From: Deroplatys truncata
Taxonomy: Eukaryota; Arthropoda; Insecta; Mantodea; Mantidae
NCBI GenBank assembly: GCA_030765065.1
Contig: CM060988.1
Coordinates: 176,431,065 to 176,495,064 of the forward strand
DNA: 64,000 nucleotides
Direction of reading: 5' to 3'
The notes below the pieces were generated by a model, which was not told where the DNA came from, did no database searches, and was given only the letters and a program-made list of their open reading frames with translations. Position 1 is the first letter of the stretch. Every line of letters begins with the position of its first letter. A program made the position numbers and the translations under genes. Positions 12,768-24,775 of this stretch are shown here, piece after piece.

Positions 12768-13296
12768 AGAATCTGATGTGTTACACTCACATGACTTTCT
12801 CTACTCTTGTACAAACTATTTTTACAAACGCTTATTCTCAATATTTGAGACAAAGTATAAGTATTGAAAAATTTAAGGGAATAACAAGCAATATCTCGAA
12901 AATGGTTCACCCAACAAAACAAATGTATATGACATAAATTGTGTATTTTAACGCGATCTACATTTTTTGTGTAGGAAAATTTTGTCTATCTCTTATGGTT
13001 TACCAGTTATGCAAAAGTCGTTCTCAATGAAGAATACTTTTGGAGACATTCCCAGAAAATTCGAGAAATACATTTCATTTGTCTTGAACGTATCTTAAAC
13101 ATATGATATTTTAATCAAAATCGTTAGAGCCATTTTTGAGAAAATTAAAATTTTCGAAAAATGTTCCATGTAAAGGGTAATCTGGGGTGGGAGGATTTTG
13201 TAGAAAACCTTCGTGTCGCATCTCTGGAAGATACTGAACCTAAATACCAAGTTTGGTGTTTATCCGACTGTTCGTTTCTGAGTTATGCTGTTCACA

Positions 13297-13357
<61 letters not shown>

Positions 13358-13369
13358 ATCGACATGTTT
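12768..13369 (+). repeat. family A copy, cut after its (CA)n tract
   Basis: It starts AGAATCTGATGTGTTACAC. The text stops just after the CA tract and jumps to an internal block of a second copy at 13370. Confidence 0.8.
13298..13355. repeat. (CA)n at the family A microsatellite site
   Basis: About 29 CA units between CTGTTCACAGA and GACATGTTTCC. Confidence 0.97.
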
Positions 13370-13548
13370 CCAAAAATATCTTAAACTTATGATATTTTAT
13401 TCAAAATCGTTAGCCATTTTTGAGAAAATTAAAATGTTCGAAAAATGTTCCATGTAAAGGGAAATCTGGGATGCGGGGATTTTCTTGAAAATCTTTGCGT
13501 AGATGCTAAACTTAAATACCAAATTTCATACTTAACCGACTTTGGACA
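13370..13548 (+). repeat. family A internal fragment
   Basis: It repeats the ATATCTTAAAC to ATACCAAATT section. Confidence 0.7.
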
Positions 13549-13552
13549 ACTC

Positions 13553-13905
13553 ATTCTACCTTGGGTTTATCGTGGTTTTCCCTGCTCGGTAGGTTGAATG
13601 CTCGAATGGTTTCTCATCTACCCCGATTTTCTTTTTATTGATTCCTTTTCATTCCGTTTCCGTCTCATCTTTCAGGTGTGCTTCTAGGCGTATGGTGGTG
13701 ACGGACAGATGGCGCGGATGCTTGCTAAACGGGTCGTTCATCGCCCTCTCTAGACAGCTCTAGCAGTGGGACAGGTCTTCGAGCCTGGAATTGTTAGGGA
13801 CTTCCGCGCGTCTCAATGACCTGTCTGCATGCCCCTGTAGTCTCCTGTGGCTCTTTCACTTCATCCCTTCCTCCTGGAGGGTGGTAGCCAAAATGGACCT
13901 ATGTA
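13553..13905 (+). mobile_element. SINE-1 copy, head missing
   Basis: Contains GTGGTTTTCCCTGCTCGGTA, TTTCAGGTGTGC, GGACAGATGGCGCGGATGC and ACAGGTCTTCGAGCC, the same order as 3065-3420 in reverse. Confidence 0.7.
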
Positions 13906-13944
13906 GGTCAAAGGTGTGTGAAGTGTTACCTCCTGTTGTATAAC

Positions 13945-14083
13945 CCTAACCGACTTTTCCTTTTTGACTTATGTTGTTCACAGACAGGCACACACAAACA
14001 AGATGTTTCTGTGAAAATGCCTATTTTTATTCAGGGACTCTCAAAACGAGTATTTCCGGTGAAATCTCGGTATCGATTTTCTT
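13945..14083 (+). repeat. family A right end, head-to-head with the next copy
   Basis: It covers the TCGTTTCTGAGTTATG-like block to GGTATCGATTTTC and meets the right end of a minus-orientation copy. Confidence 0.75.
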
Positions 14084-14985
14084 ACTTTCTCTACTACGTA
14101 TAGTAAGTAGGGGAAGTATTGTATTCCACCCAAAAATTCGATACCTAGATTTCACCGGAAATACATGTTTTGAGACACCCTGAATCCAAAAAAATTATTT
14201 TTGGAAACATGTCCGTGTGTGTGTCTTGTCTGTGAACAGCATAACTCAGAAACGAACAGTCGGATAAACACCAAACTTGGTATTTAGGTTCAGTATCTTC
14301 CAGAGATGCGACACGAAGGTTTTCTACAAAATCCCCCCACCCCAGATTATCCTTTACATGGAAAATTTTTCTAAAATTTTAATTTTCTCAAAAATGGCTC
14401 TAACGATTTTGATTAAAATATCATATGTTTAAGATATTTTTATAACAAATAAAATGTATATCTGGAATTTTCTGGGAATGTCTCCAAAAGTGTTCTTCAT
14501 TGTGAACGACTTTTGCATAACTGGTAAACCATAAGAGATAGACAAAATTTTACTACACAAAAAATGTAGATCGCGTTAAAATACACAATTTATGTCATAT
14601 ACATTTTTTTATTGAGTGACCAATTTTCGAGATATTGCTTGTTTTTCCCTTAAATTTTTCAATACTTATTTTCTCAAATGGGAATTCGTTATTCATTTTT
14701 TTTGTCTTGGATATGCAAAGAGTATTAATCTGTGGCAAAGGGAATGGTGCTACAGTTAGCAACCAGCTATTAAGAGATATGCATGTGCTTAAAGGCTACT
14801 GTATTTCTATATTGCCTTGTAGATATATATTCCCCTTACATCTACAAGAAAATTAGCAATAAGATAGAGTTTGCAAATGTTTATCTCGATTAACAAAGTA
14901 GATGGAGAATAAGCGTTTGTAAAAATAATTTGTACAAGAGTAGAGAAAGTCATGTGAGTGTAACACATCAGAATTTTTTTGGGTA
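14084..14985 (-). repeat. family A copy, near full length
   Basis: It runs from TTACTTTCTCTACTACG to GAGTAGAGAAAGTCATGTG and TGTAACACATCAGA, in the same block order as the 7330-8276 copy. Confidence 0.85.
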
Positions 14986-15300
14986 GAATGCAATACTTTC
15001 CCTGCTTTAGATAAATAGAAGAGAAAGCAAAAAAGCTATTTTGGAAAGAAATTCTGTGTCCAAAAGTATACACTCAAACATTTGATTTACAGTCCAGCAT
15101 TTTTCAAGGATGCAGGGGGAATATGTTACGCAAAATTCCCCCACAACCAAACTACTCCTTTCATTGGATATTTTGCATCATCTTATTTTCACAAAAATAG
15201 TTCTATAGTGATTTTGATCAAACTGTCATGTTTAAGATCCTGATACGACAAATAAAATGCACACCTTTAAAGTATACTTTTCAAAGTAACTTCAAGATAC
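14986..15300. repeat. family A fragments, mixed orientation
   Basis: A plus right-end piece (14981-15022) is followed by a minus internal piece (about 15080-15300). Confidence 0.6.
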
Positions 15301-15307
15301 TTTGACT

Positions 15308-16035
15308 TTTCACTTTCTCTACTACTTACATTTAGTAAGTAGAGGAAATATTGAATTCCACCCAAAAATTCTATACACACAGTTCACTTGAAACACAAGC
15401 GTTTTGCGGTCCGTTAATAAAAGACAAGCTGTGTCTGTGAACAGCATGACTCAAAAGCGAAAACATGTTAAATACCAAACTTCAGGGCAGTCCAGGGATT
15501 TTCAAGAAAATCTCTCCACCCAAAACTACCGTTTACATGGAAAATTTGGATTTTCTTTAAAAAATTGCGTAATGATTTTGACTAAAATATCATATGTTTA
15601 AGATATTTTCATTACAAATGAAAAGCATACCTTGATTTCTCTGGGAATACCCTCTGAAGGCTATTCATTCATCCTGAATGAATAATAAAAAAAAAAAAAA
15701 GAATCTAGATTTCGTTAAAGCGCGCAATTTATGTCAAATTTCTTTGTGTAGTTAGTGAATTTTCCTTAACTTGCACTTTTCTCAACTGGGAAGTCATTCG
15801 ATTTTAGTCCTGGTCATACAAAGGGCAAAGCATTTCAAAGCCATCGCACAGCAACACGCTCTTTAAAAATCTGACTATCGCTTTAGCTACTGTATCACAC
15901 AACGTGATGTGCAAATGAGAACTGAAAATTTATCTGGATTAACGACAAGTAGATAGAATAATAAGCTTTTGTAAGAATAGTTTGTAAAAGAGTGAGTAGA
16001 GAGTCATGTGAATGCAACACACAGAATATTTTAAT
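15308..16035 (-). repeat. family A copy
   Basis: It runs from CACTTTCTCTACTACTTAC to GTAGAGAGTCATGTGAATG. Confidence 0.75.
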
Positions 16036-16138
16036 TCAGGGCACCTCAAAACATATTATTTCCGGTGAAATTTCGATATCGAATTTCTGAATGGAATGCA
16101 ATACTCCTCTACATATTATAAGCTGGTAGAGAAAGTTA
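16036..16138 (+). repeat. family A right end
   Basis: It runs from CAGGGCACCTCAAAACAT to GGTAGAGAAAGTTAATAAC. Confidence 0.7.
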
Positions 16139-16304
16139 ATAACGAACAAATACACAGAGATAATTTAAAAAATGTAGCTTTTGGCCTTACTGCAGTGGAC
16201 GATGGTGTGCAGCGTATGGCGGTGAACATGTTCTGTGGAAACGTTTCTATCCTGGCATGTCATTGGAATTATCTGCCCAAATGTTTCTATGAGGGGGTAG
16301 GGGA

Positions 16305-16490
16305 GGAACCGACACGGGCAGCCAAGACCGCTAAGGCACGGACACTTGAACGGGAGTTCTGCGTTCAAATCCCGCTAGGACCATCCTCTCTGACTGAGGT
16401 TTTCTTCCAGGTTTTCCTCAGTCCTCAAAACTGGCAAATGCTGGGAAGGTACCCCCAAACTTAGGCGTGGAATGTTTGCTTCTCTATCCT
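16305..16490 (+). mobile_element. tRNA-derived SINE (SINE-3)
   Basis: The B box GCGTTCAAATCCCGC lies at about 16363-16377, with an A-box-like stretch about 50 bases before it. The 3' part carries GGTTTTCCTCAGTCC. Confidence 0.55.
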
Positions 16491-17297
16491 ATAACATCTT
16501 TTACTCAAAATCACATTGTTACAGTGTTAATTTAGGTGCAATTTGGGGCATTCTTTAGTAAAGATTTACACTTCAGTTTTATCTTATTTGTCGCAGCTTC
16601 TAAAGAAGCATCTTAAAATATATCTAATGGAAGACCAGGGCATTTTAGAGATCTTAAAGGCACATTTCTTGAATCTGAGTGCAGATAAGTACTCTTATGT
16701 TTCAATTCCTCGAACGTTACCGATCTACAGCGACCCGCGAGACACAAAAGTTAAACACTAGAAATTGCTTCTGATCGAAAGTGCTTCATCTTTCCTCTGT
16801 TCGATTTCCTTTAAGTCCCTTGTGCAAGGCGGTACTTGGTTGAATCCCTGGGGAATTCTGCTACCTAAACCCCTCAAGAAGAGTAACTGGCTTCGAACCC
16901 TGCATAGGGCAGACTAGGATTTACTTTTGATCAGAAGGAACCTTAGGTGAATTTTCATTCTCTACCCGAAGTTTGGTTTTCTTGTTAATTAAATCAGCAC
17001 AGAAGAAATTGAATATTGATGAACACTCTTAAGGATGTATTTAACAGTATAAGTCACCAAAATTCTTTAAAAATGTGCTACCTGACTATAATTAAGTTAA
17101 AAAGTCTATCTTTATAATCTATTCTTGTATTTATTATAGAGATGGCTTATCACCTTTTTGAATATCCGTGCACTCGAGTCAAGAAGCATTTTAGAATTTC
17201 AGGTAGTTTGTTCTTGCTTTCTTTTGTTTTTAAGTTCAATTTTTTATTTCTTTTACTTTTAAAACAGTTTTATACTCTAAATTACTAAGCATATATT
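16491..17297. other. unassigned
   Basis: I see no gene or clear element. Confidence 0.3.
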
Positions 17298-17299
17298 TA

Positions 17300-18178
17300 C
17301 AGTGCTTTTCCTTCAACTGTGGCTACCGCGCGGCGGCTCGCGAGTCGGCCACCGCAGACGGACTCCTGACGAAACATTTGTAGTATTCCCGCAACTACCT
17401 CACATCCTCAATTACAATGATAAAAGTACACACCTTATCATATGAGATGTTGGAAATGTTGTCCTCTACTTATACATTTTAGCATTTTTTCAGGAAATTT
17501 TCATTCACACTTGAGAGTTCAATATTCGAATTTGAGTGTATTTTTTGCCTGATGTTTTCTTTTAGTTCTTCCTATGTATGGGGTTTGTTGCACACATCTT
17601 AGTTCTCATATGGTCATCAGAGTCGGGTAAATTTCTGTAATTGGATTTTGCGAAATGATAAGAGTAGCTGATCCCGCTTAATATTCTTCTCCGTTGAAGC
17701 AAGGTTCCATTTATATGGTTATGTTTCGTGCAAAATAACAGATATTGGAGCACAGAGAAACCCGATTTTATATACGAGATAGGGGAATTAGTAAGAATTA
17801 TGGCCCTCACGATCCCTTGATTCAGCTGTATGTGATTTTTTATCTATGAGGGAGCTTGAATAAAGTTTATGTAACAAACACCATCATTGCACGAGTTAAA
17901 AAAAACATCAGACGAAAAAAAATCACTCGATTTCGAATATTGAAATTTCAAATGTGAATGAAAACTTCTGAAAAGATGCCAGAAATATGTGGATTAAAAA
18001 GGACAACATTCCAGCACCTCTTATGTGTATATGTTTATTTTCATTGTAATTGCAACTGTACATAATAGAACATTCGGCGGTTGCGAGGAAATTATAACTT
18101 GTTTCGGCGGGAGTTCGAGCTGCGGCGACCGGCGCGCGAGCAGTCGTAAGATGGCCACAGTGTGAAGTAAAAGCACTG
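17300..18178 (-). mobile_element. inverted-repeat mini-element from a DD-E transposase gene
   Basis: Arms of about 270 bp (17300-17565 and 17905-18178) are imperfect reverse complements starting CAGTGCTTTT, flanked by TA at 17298-17299 and 18179-18180. The centre, minus strand, keeps a broken transposase C-terminal region (82-codon frame 17562-17810). As in the 1105-1901 element, the 3' coding end lies in both arms. A half copy lies at 62138. The sequence is diverged from the 1105 element, so these are separate families of the same build. Confidence 0.7.
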
Positions 18179-18469
18179 TATTAAGCTTACTGTTTCTTTT
18201 CTCTTGAAAACTAATTCTATAGTTTTTAATCTAATCTTCATGGAATAAATATTTAAATTAAAAAACTAATGATATTATATTATACAATAAAACAGTAACT
18301 TTAAAAATATAAAATTATTACAATTACGATTTGACTCAGCGTTACTCTTCACATGTTCGTATAATTGCGTAAATTTTAACCAGAAACAAAAATAAGGTTG
18401 TTAGTTGGAGAAATTTAAATTTTCTTGTGTTTCACGCAAGACACGTGTCTTTGCGATCAAAAACCGGCA

Positions 18470-19085
18470 TTTACTTTTACTTTCTGTACCATATATTTAT
18501 ATCGATATCGAGATTCCATCGAATTAGACGTTCTCAGACTTCCTGAACCCCAAAACGAGAAAGTGGATAAATACCAAACCTAGTACTTAAGTTCAGCATG
18601 TTCTAAAGATGTGATATGACGATTTTCAACAAGAACCTGCCACCCCAAACTACTCTTGACATGGTAAATGTTTCGTTATTTTCATGACAAATAAAATGTA
18701 TAACATGAATTCCTTGCAAACAGCCTGTTTAGTCCTCCTTGTCCATAGGAATCTACCTATAAAATTACACATAAAAATGTAGATATCATTAAAAAACACA
18801 ATTTGCTTCAAATAATTTCCGAGATTTGTTATTATTTTGAATTTTCCAATACGTTATCATACAATTTTTTAAGTCCCAAGTTACCGCTCTGTTGTTTCAC
18901 GTGATGTCAGACAAACAATATGGGATTTCAAAGCCAGCACAGAGGGATCTACATTTTATGCACTTGGCTATAAAGTCTCCTAATCCCTATTGTATCTGTA
19001 ATGAAATATGTATTGAAACTATTTCTGCAAACGTTTATCTCGATTAACACGAGATAGATAGGAAAAATAAGCGTTGATTGTAGGC
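18470..19085 (-). repeat. family A copy, left end replaced by a SINE-like stretch
   Basis: It runs from TTTTACTTTCTGTACCATA to AGATAGGAAAAATAAGCGTT, then stops abruptly at TGATTGTAGGC. Confidence 0.7.
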
Positions 19086-19290
19086 TTTCAAGACGGTAGC
19101 TCGGTTACACCGGACAGTCGGCCTTAAATGTGCCTTCTGTGCTTCTCGCCTTGATTTTATTACCTTTGTCTGGCCGATTATGGCATACACCTCAAGACGG
19201 TTATGAAATCCACGAGAAATCCTTGTCAGGTTGGATGGAATAAGGGTTTTGAGCCTAATTCCTGAGTCCCACTGAGCTACCTAGCCCGGT
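19086..19290 (-). mobile_element. SINE-like element
   Basis: The minus strand has an A-box-like GGTAGCTCAGTGGG at about 19270-19283 and a GC-richer body. The B box is poor. Confidence 0.4.
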
Positions 19291-19764
19291 TGATAATCGT
19301 TTGTACTGCGTATCGTCAAATATAAAACACATTTGTATACCAACTTTTGAGGAAGGACACATTTTGTACAAAATGCGAATTAGAAATGAAAGTTTTGATT
19401 TCCTTATCTTCATCTTTGACAGTTCCTTCCCTTTATAGTAGTCTTTCCTCCTGCTTGGCCAGCATTTCGATGTTTTCTTATTGCCTATCTGCTCTAAAAA
19501 GGGCAGATATTGCACAATTTTATAACCTAGTTAGCATATGTCATCTAGAATATCTACTTTTTACGGTCTCGCCTTGCTGAAGAGAAAATCTTACGATATC
19601 GTGACATTACGAGGCATCTGACTAATAAAACTCGTTTTATTACCGTACGCATGTTTGAGGTGCATGGCTCTATGCTGAAAATCCAATGAATAACACATTC
19701 TATGGTCTTTGGGGGATTCAAGGCAAACAGTTCCAAAACATTCTCCTCTTAAATTGAGTACAAA

Positions 19765-22015
19765 AATCTGTGCTACATTCACATGACTTTCCCTACCCAC
19801 TGTTCCACAAAGTATTCCTTAAAAAGCTTAATGTTAATCGACATTTCGTTGTAGATACAAGGGAAACATAGCTTAAATCTCAAACGTTTGAAAGGTGGGT
19901 AGCTATTTGATGGCTTTGAAATTCCGTTCTCTTTGCATGATTAAGAGGGGAAAAAGAAAATTCAAACCAATAACAAAGAATATCTCGGAAATGACTAATG
20001 CCACAAAAATTTGATTTGACATTAGTTCTGTATGTTAACGAGATGCACATTTCTTTTTTTGGGTAGTAAGATTTTGATCGTAGGCTTTTACGGCCGGTGT
20101 TGTTAGTAAAATATGACATCTTTTCCGGGCTTATAGTAGGCCGTGGTCGAACTATGAAGTTATTAAAACTTGACGTTACGTCTTCAACTCTGGGGGACAT
20201 CCTCAGGAGAGAGAAGTGGCAAGAACTGCTGACGACTGAGCTTACATATATTTTGGACGAGAGGTATGAAGGAAAGTTCGGGAAGGTGGGCGAGGTTCCG
20301 CATGATCACCCTCGATAATACGCACCCATGCGGGGGTAAGTGCTACTGCTCTAGGGCAGGAGCGCAATGAAGGATGTGCCAGGGACTGCCATGGCCGAGG
20401 CCCTCTCAGGCACCTGGTGATTAAGAGAGGCTTCGGGGAGCAAACGTTTTTATTAAGAAATTTACTGCGCACCGAGGTCTTGATGTAGAGGCCACAATGT
20501 TAAGGACGCCGACCCCAAGGTGGCTCGTGGGCTCGCCGCGGAAGTGAGGCCTGAAGGCGCCCGGACCTTTCACTTGCACATTGGCGGGTGAGGGCATGGA
20601 GATTAGAAGCTGCGGCGAGGCATCTTGCGTTGGGGTTGGCTGTTGAGGCTGCGTCGGTGGAGAGTGAAGCAGCGGTGTGGTCGATGCTGTTGTCGGATGG
20701 TTCAGCTCGTGTTGTCAAGTCGGCGGTTGTGGTGTGATGTGGCATTTGGTTGGCTGCAATCCTACGAAGTTTTCCGTGAATTGATTCGATGACTTCAAAA
20801 GTATCGGGGGATGTGAGCTGTGTGACGGTTGCCCGGAGTGAGAGGAAGTGTCGTGCAGCGTGGCGGACGAGTTTGGTGTTTGCGTGGAGTTTGCGCTCCA
20901 GGACATCAGGTGGTTGATGTGATGAGTAAGAGCTCAAAGATCTGGCAGAGTGGACTCCGCGAGATCGGAAGTTCCTTGCTTGGAAGTCGGTGTGCTGATG
21001 TAGGCTGAGTGTCTCGAAGCAGCGATGAAGCTGGGGGAGTGATTTGATGTGCCAGAGCGGCTTGAGTGGTCGCTGCAACAGATGATGATGCCAAGCTGGG
21101 CTCTGGAGTTGGTTGAGGTCGGTGGTGAATTCTTGGGTAGAGCGGATGGCAGTGGAGGTTGATTTATACTGTTGGAACGGAAAAGGGTTGTTTATGGACT
21201 ACTCTGTTGTGATTGGCTGTTGTATTGACCAATGCGAAGGCGCTGTAAGGCAGGAAGCCAAGCCTTTTATCTTAAATCCCTTTTATCTATCCAAGTTACT
21301 GGGATGCTTGTAGTTTTTATGGCTTTTCTGAACATTCTAGGGTAGTAATCTTTGGTGTTTGCAAGTACCTCTGTTTTATGAATTGTGTCTATCTAACACG
21401 AGGGCATATTCAGATTTGTCTGTGTAGCCGAGGCGACATCTTTTATGTTCAACAGTGCGGGTTTTCTATGCAGCTTCTTGTTATGCCAATATAACATTGG
21501 CGGCATGTACACGATATCTTGTAAACACCGTGGTATAGAGTGGGTCCAATGGATCTTTGGCTGATTTGCGGATGTTTTAATGTTTGTGTGGGGAGAAATA
21601 TTGTTTTAATTTGCTGTTTATCTAATATCTTTCCGATTCTGTGAGTGATGCCTTTAGCGTCAAGTTTTTAATAATGTCATTGTTCGACCACGGCCTACAA
21701 GCCCGGAAAAGATGTCATAATTTAATATTGTCTATTTCTTACGATTTATCAAAAGTCATCCAGAATGAAGAGAACTTCGCAGGCAATTACCAAAAAATTT
21801 CAAGATAGAGTACATGTACTTTTGTCATGCAAATACTTAAATGTATGGTATTTTAAAAAAAGCATTAAGAGCCATGTTTTAGAAAATAACGAAAACTGTC
21901 CTATGTAATTGGCAGTTTGAGGTGACGGATTTTCTTGAAGTTCAGCATGTTTCATCTTTGGAAGATACAGAAATTAAAGACCAAGTTTGTTATTTAATCG
22001 ATTTTTTTTGGGGGA
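19765..22015 (+). repeat. family A copy split by a Penelope-like element
   Basis: Left part 19765-20085 (GTGCTACATTCACATGACTT to GGGTAGTAAGATTTT); right part 21727-22015 (GTCTATTTCTTACG onward). The break falls inside the normally continuous AGTAAAATTTTGTCTATC block. Confidence 0.75.
20086..21726 (-). mobile_element. Penelope-like inverted element, decayed
   Basis: Arms 20111-20178 and 21647-21720 are reverse complements; both contain GACATCTTTTCCGGGCTT and GGCCGTGGTCGAAC. The left side adds GTAGGCTTTTACGGCCGG. Minus-strand text next to the left arm (20175-20206) resembles the hammerhead core known from Penelope-like retroelement pseudo-LTRs. The interior is GC-rich and has no reverse transcriptase I can see; a 192-codon minus frame (20500-21078) is compositionally biased and unidentified. 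Possible target duplication ATTTTG/ATATTG. The family call is from memory of such repeats in arthropods. Confidence 0.5.
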
Positions 22016-22084
22016 GGGGTATTCAGGGATACCGATTATTGATATCGTTCCCAACTAATAGGCTTTTGTAAGAAATAGTTTGTA

Positions 22085-22345
22085 GAATTGTCGATAGAAA
22101 ACCGCATTTAAATGTTAAATATATGGCATTTAATCAAAATATTTAGAATAACTTTTGAGTAAATGAAAGAGAAATTTGTCCTGGGGAGCTTTCTTGAAAA
22201 TCTTGGTGTTGCATTCTGGGAAAATACTGACTGAATTTCACATATATACTTTTTGGGGGCGGGGGACAAAAATATATTTCCGGTGAAATCTGGATGTTGA
22301 ATTTTTGGGTGAAATGTTTCTGTACTTACAACAGCTAAGTGAGAA
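22085..22345 (+). repeat. family A right-end fragment
   Basis: It contains the AAATGTTAAATATATGGCAT block and the GGTGAAATCTGGATG end. Confidence 0.65.
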
Positions 22346-22588
22346 GGGAGGTACGAAAATGACGTTATTGACCTTTGGCAGTTGGCTATGTGTGGAATGA
22401 ATCTCTTGGATTCCACATCGAACAGTAGAGAGCATGTATGTCTCTGTTATATATCGGGATCGAACACTCTTCACCCCCCTCAGAGGTCATCAAGATTGAA
22501 CAGAACAGCACATGCCTGTGGAGGGCCACTTCCTGTCGTGCGGCGGTTCGCGGGCTATGTGTAAACAATCGGCAGCATTGAAAACCGA

Positions 22589-22596
22589 TATATAAG
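22589..22596 (+). promoter_or_regulatory. TATA-box-like TATATAAG
   Basis: It sits in a GC-richer unique stretch (22470-22640). No coding region follows that I can identify. Confidence 0.2.
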
Positions 22597-22814
22597 GGCG
22601 CACATTGAATTGCTTTACACACTAGCGAGGAAATGCTTGTGTGCCTTTGTCCCCAATACTGCTTAAAGACGCACTTGACGTTTCATTTGTTCACGCAAAA
22701 ATCTGCTATCAGAGTACTGCGAAAGAAAATTAGGCTCGAAATTAACTTTCGGCTTTTCTTTGCGTTTACTGATAAATATTTCAGTGTTTTGGATTAAATG
22801 TATGGATATCAGCA

Positions 22815-22995
22815 CCTAAGCTCAGGTTGGGAGCGTCTGAGGCCTGCATTTTTAAGGCCCCGGGTTCAAACACCGGGTGTTCCTGTTTTTCGTTGTTTTT
22901 CCTTGTTCGCTAGGCAAATCCGTATGCGGTTGACGTATTCTGAGGTAAAGTTTCTACTCTGGTTTCTTGACATAGATCTCCCTTCCCCTTCAGCT
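22815..22995 (+). mobile_element. SINE-like element
   Basis: The B-box match GGGTTCAAACACC lies at about 22862-22874, followed by GTTTTTCGTTG and GTTCGCTAGGC. Confidence 0.45.
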
Positions 22996-23725
22996 GCCAT
23001 GGCGAGGGCGCAGGGTAGCTCTACCACTGGCGGTACTCCTGACGTCCGAACATCTGAGGCCATCCCAAAAGGGAGTTGTTCGTATTGAGTTGGACTCGGC
23101 GGGACAATGGAAGGTGATGTCCTGGCGGGTGTGTGACACACTGCAATGTCCTCCGATACCAGGCGTAGAGCTGGGAGACGGTGTGCTATATCGTTGTCGG
23201 CCCTACCGAGGTTTTTGGGTAGTCATCCCCTTTGGAGTTGGTTAAAGAAGGGAAGCTTTGGCTCCGGATAGACGTTCCACCTACATGTCAGCAGTGTTAG
23301 AGGCGGCTCATAGGGATAGTACATCTGGAAACGTTAGGACCCCGCCTGCCGCTACTAGATCCACATACAATGATTACAGAAAGTATTCGTCTGCAATTTA
23401 AATAATTCTAGCAGTCAACTTAACGGAGAGAAAACTCTCATTTTTAATATATACATAACGAACGTTAGTTTACCTGTTTTGAATATTTTAAAACAGTTTC
23501 GCGTGTAGAGTTCACAAATGTATTTAATATAATAAGCATTCCCCCCTTAAACAGATGTGGCAATAAAGCTTTCAAACTTTGATGAATAAATGAAGGATTT
23601 ATTGTCTGCTTTAAACTTTACATACACTTTAAACAATGTGTACATGGAGTTGCTTATTAATTCTCTTCCCCTTATATTTAACATTCTATTGTACACATAA
23701 TGGGGAAGTATAGTGTATCCACTAT
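22996..23725. other. unassigned
   Basis: GC-richer to about 23350, then AT-rich. No protein or element recognised. Confidence 0.3.
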
Positions 23726-24166
23726 TTATATTTTTGGCTTGTTACTCTTGTTCCGCATTTTCTCCAATAACCATATTAACCTTGTTTTTCCTAAGTGTTT
23801 TTCTGCTTTCTCCATATACTCATTTGATCTTGTATTGAAACTCTTCCTAACTTTTAGCTCTATTGGTAAATTTTTCCTATTCTCTAGTATTAAATCCTGC
23901 CTTCCTTTATCCTTATCATCACATACCAGAATATAATGCCACTTGTCATGTAACCCATTACATTTAGTACATCTCCCCCCCCCCTTCTTCTCTCTGTTAG
24001 ACCACTTAAACTCATTACAGCTGTCCTTGCCCATGTATACCCCATTCTGGTCTCTTGTTGCAAACTTCGATAGAGGTGCTGGGATTTTGACAAGACCAGA
24101 ATGATTGAATTGGTAGCGTCCATATGACGCAACGTCAATGAAGTGTTGCCCCACTTTCAACAACAA
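23726..24166 (-). pseudogene. LINE reverse-transcriptase ORF, C-terminal fragment
   Basis: A 146-codon open frame contains a CTKC, seven residues, HYILVC pattern (C-x2-C...H-x4-C), which is the zinc-finger-like motif found at the C terminus of many non-LTR retrotransposon ORFs. The region after it is basic. No polymerase motifs are present, so it is a 5'-truncated remnant or an unrelated Cys/His protein. Confidence 0.45.
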
Positions 24167-24494
24167 TTAGTGCAGGTTGGAGAGGAAGGCAGTGCCCAAA
24201 GCCTTCAAACTCCTTCCTCAGTTAATTACAAGCAGGCGATTACATTAATACACCGTGAAAGCTGTCTACAGCAAGGTCTCGTGCAATCTGACGGGTGTCA
24301 TGCAACAACAGCCCAGATATTGCAATTACTGGTGTAGCTTACTTACCCTTCCCATTTTTCTCTAGTTAAAATTGCCTTTTTGGTACACGCTCTCTGAAAC
24401 AGCTGCTTGTCGGACTGTTAACATGCCGGAAAACAGTACTTTAGCGGCCTAGGCGTCTGAAGTCGTCATGGAAACCCTAAGCGGCGCAATAAAC

Positions 24495-24775
24495 AAAATC
24501 CAAATGACAGTTATTTTTTCTTTATTTATGGACGCTCTTTAACTACTGTGGTCCTTGGCGTCCCATTCTATATTGGTCGTGAAACACCGGTAATTTTGCT
24601 CAGGAGCCTCTTTATCAGACTTGAGGTTCTTTAACGTACCGGAAATCTACGACACGGGACCACCGGCTTTACTTCCCTTCCGAAGGAAGCCATGCTAAGG
24701 ATGTTTACGCCCGAAAAAAATCCATCGCCCTCCGCCGGGTTTGAACCCGCGCCCAAATGGCAGTGATGACATCTT
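24495..24775 (-). mobile_element. SINE-2 copy
   Basis: On the minus strand the B box is CGCGGGTTCAAACCCGGCG (about 24737-24755), followed by TTTTTTCGGGCG and CCTTCGGAAGGGAAG. It matches 57150-57435 in block order. Confidence 0.75.

Noticed and set aside
13161-13457. Open frame with a Thr-His run (also 31209-31492 and 51314-51575)
   Set aside because: It is a translation of family A with its CA tract; no coding signal outside the repeat.
20500-21078. 192-codon minus-strand frame
   Set aside because: Lies in the GC-rich core of an inverted element; Ser/Thr/His/Ala-biased with overlapping frames, typical of composition rather than coding.
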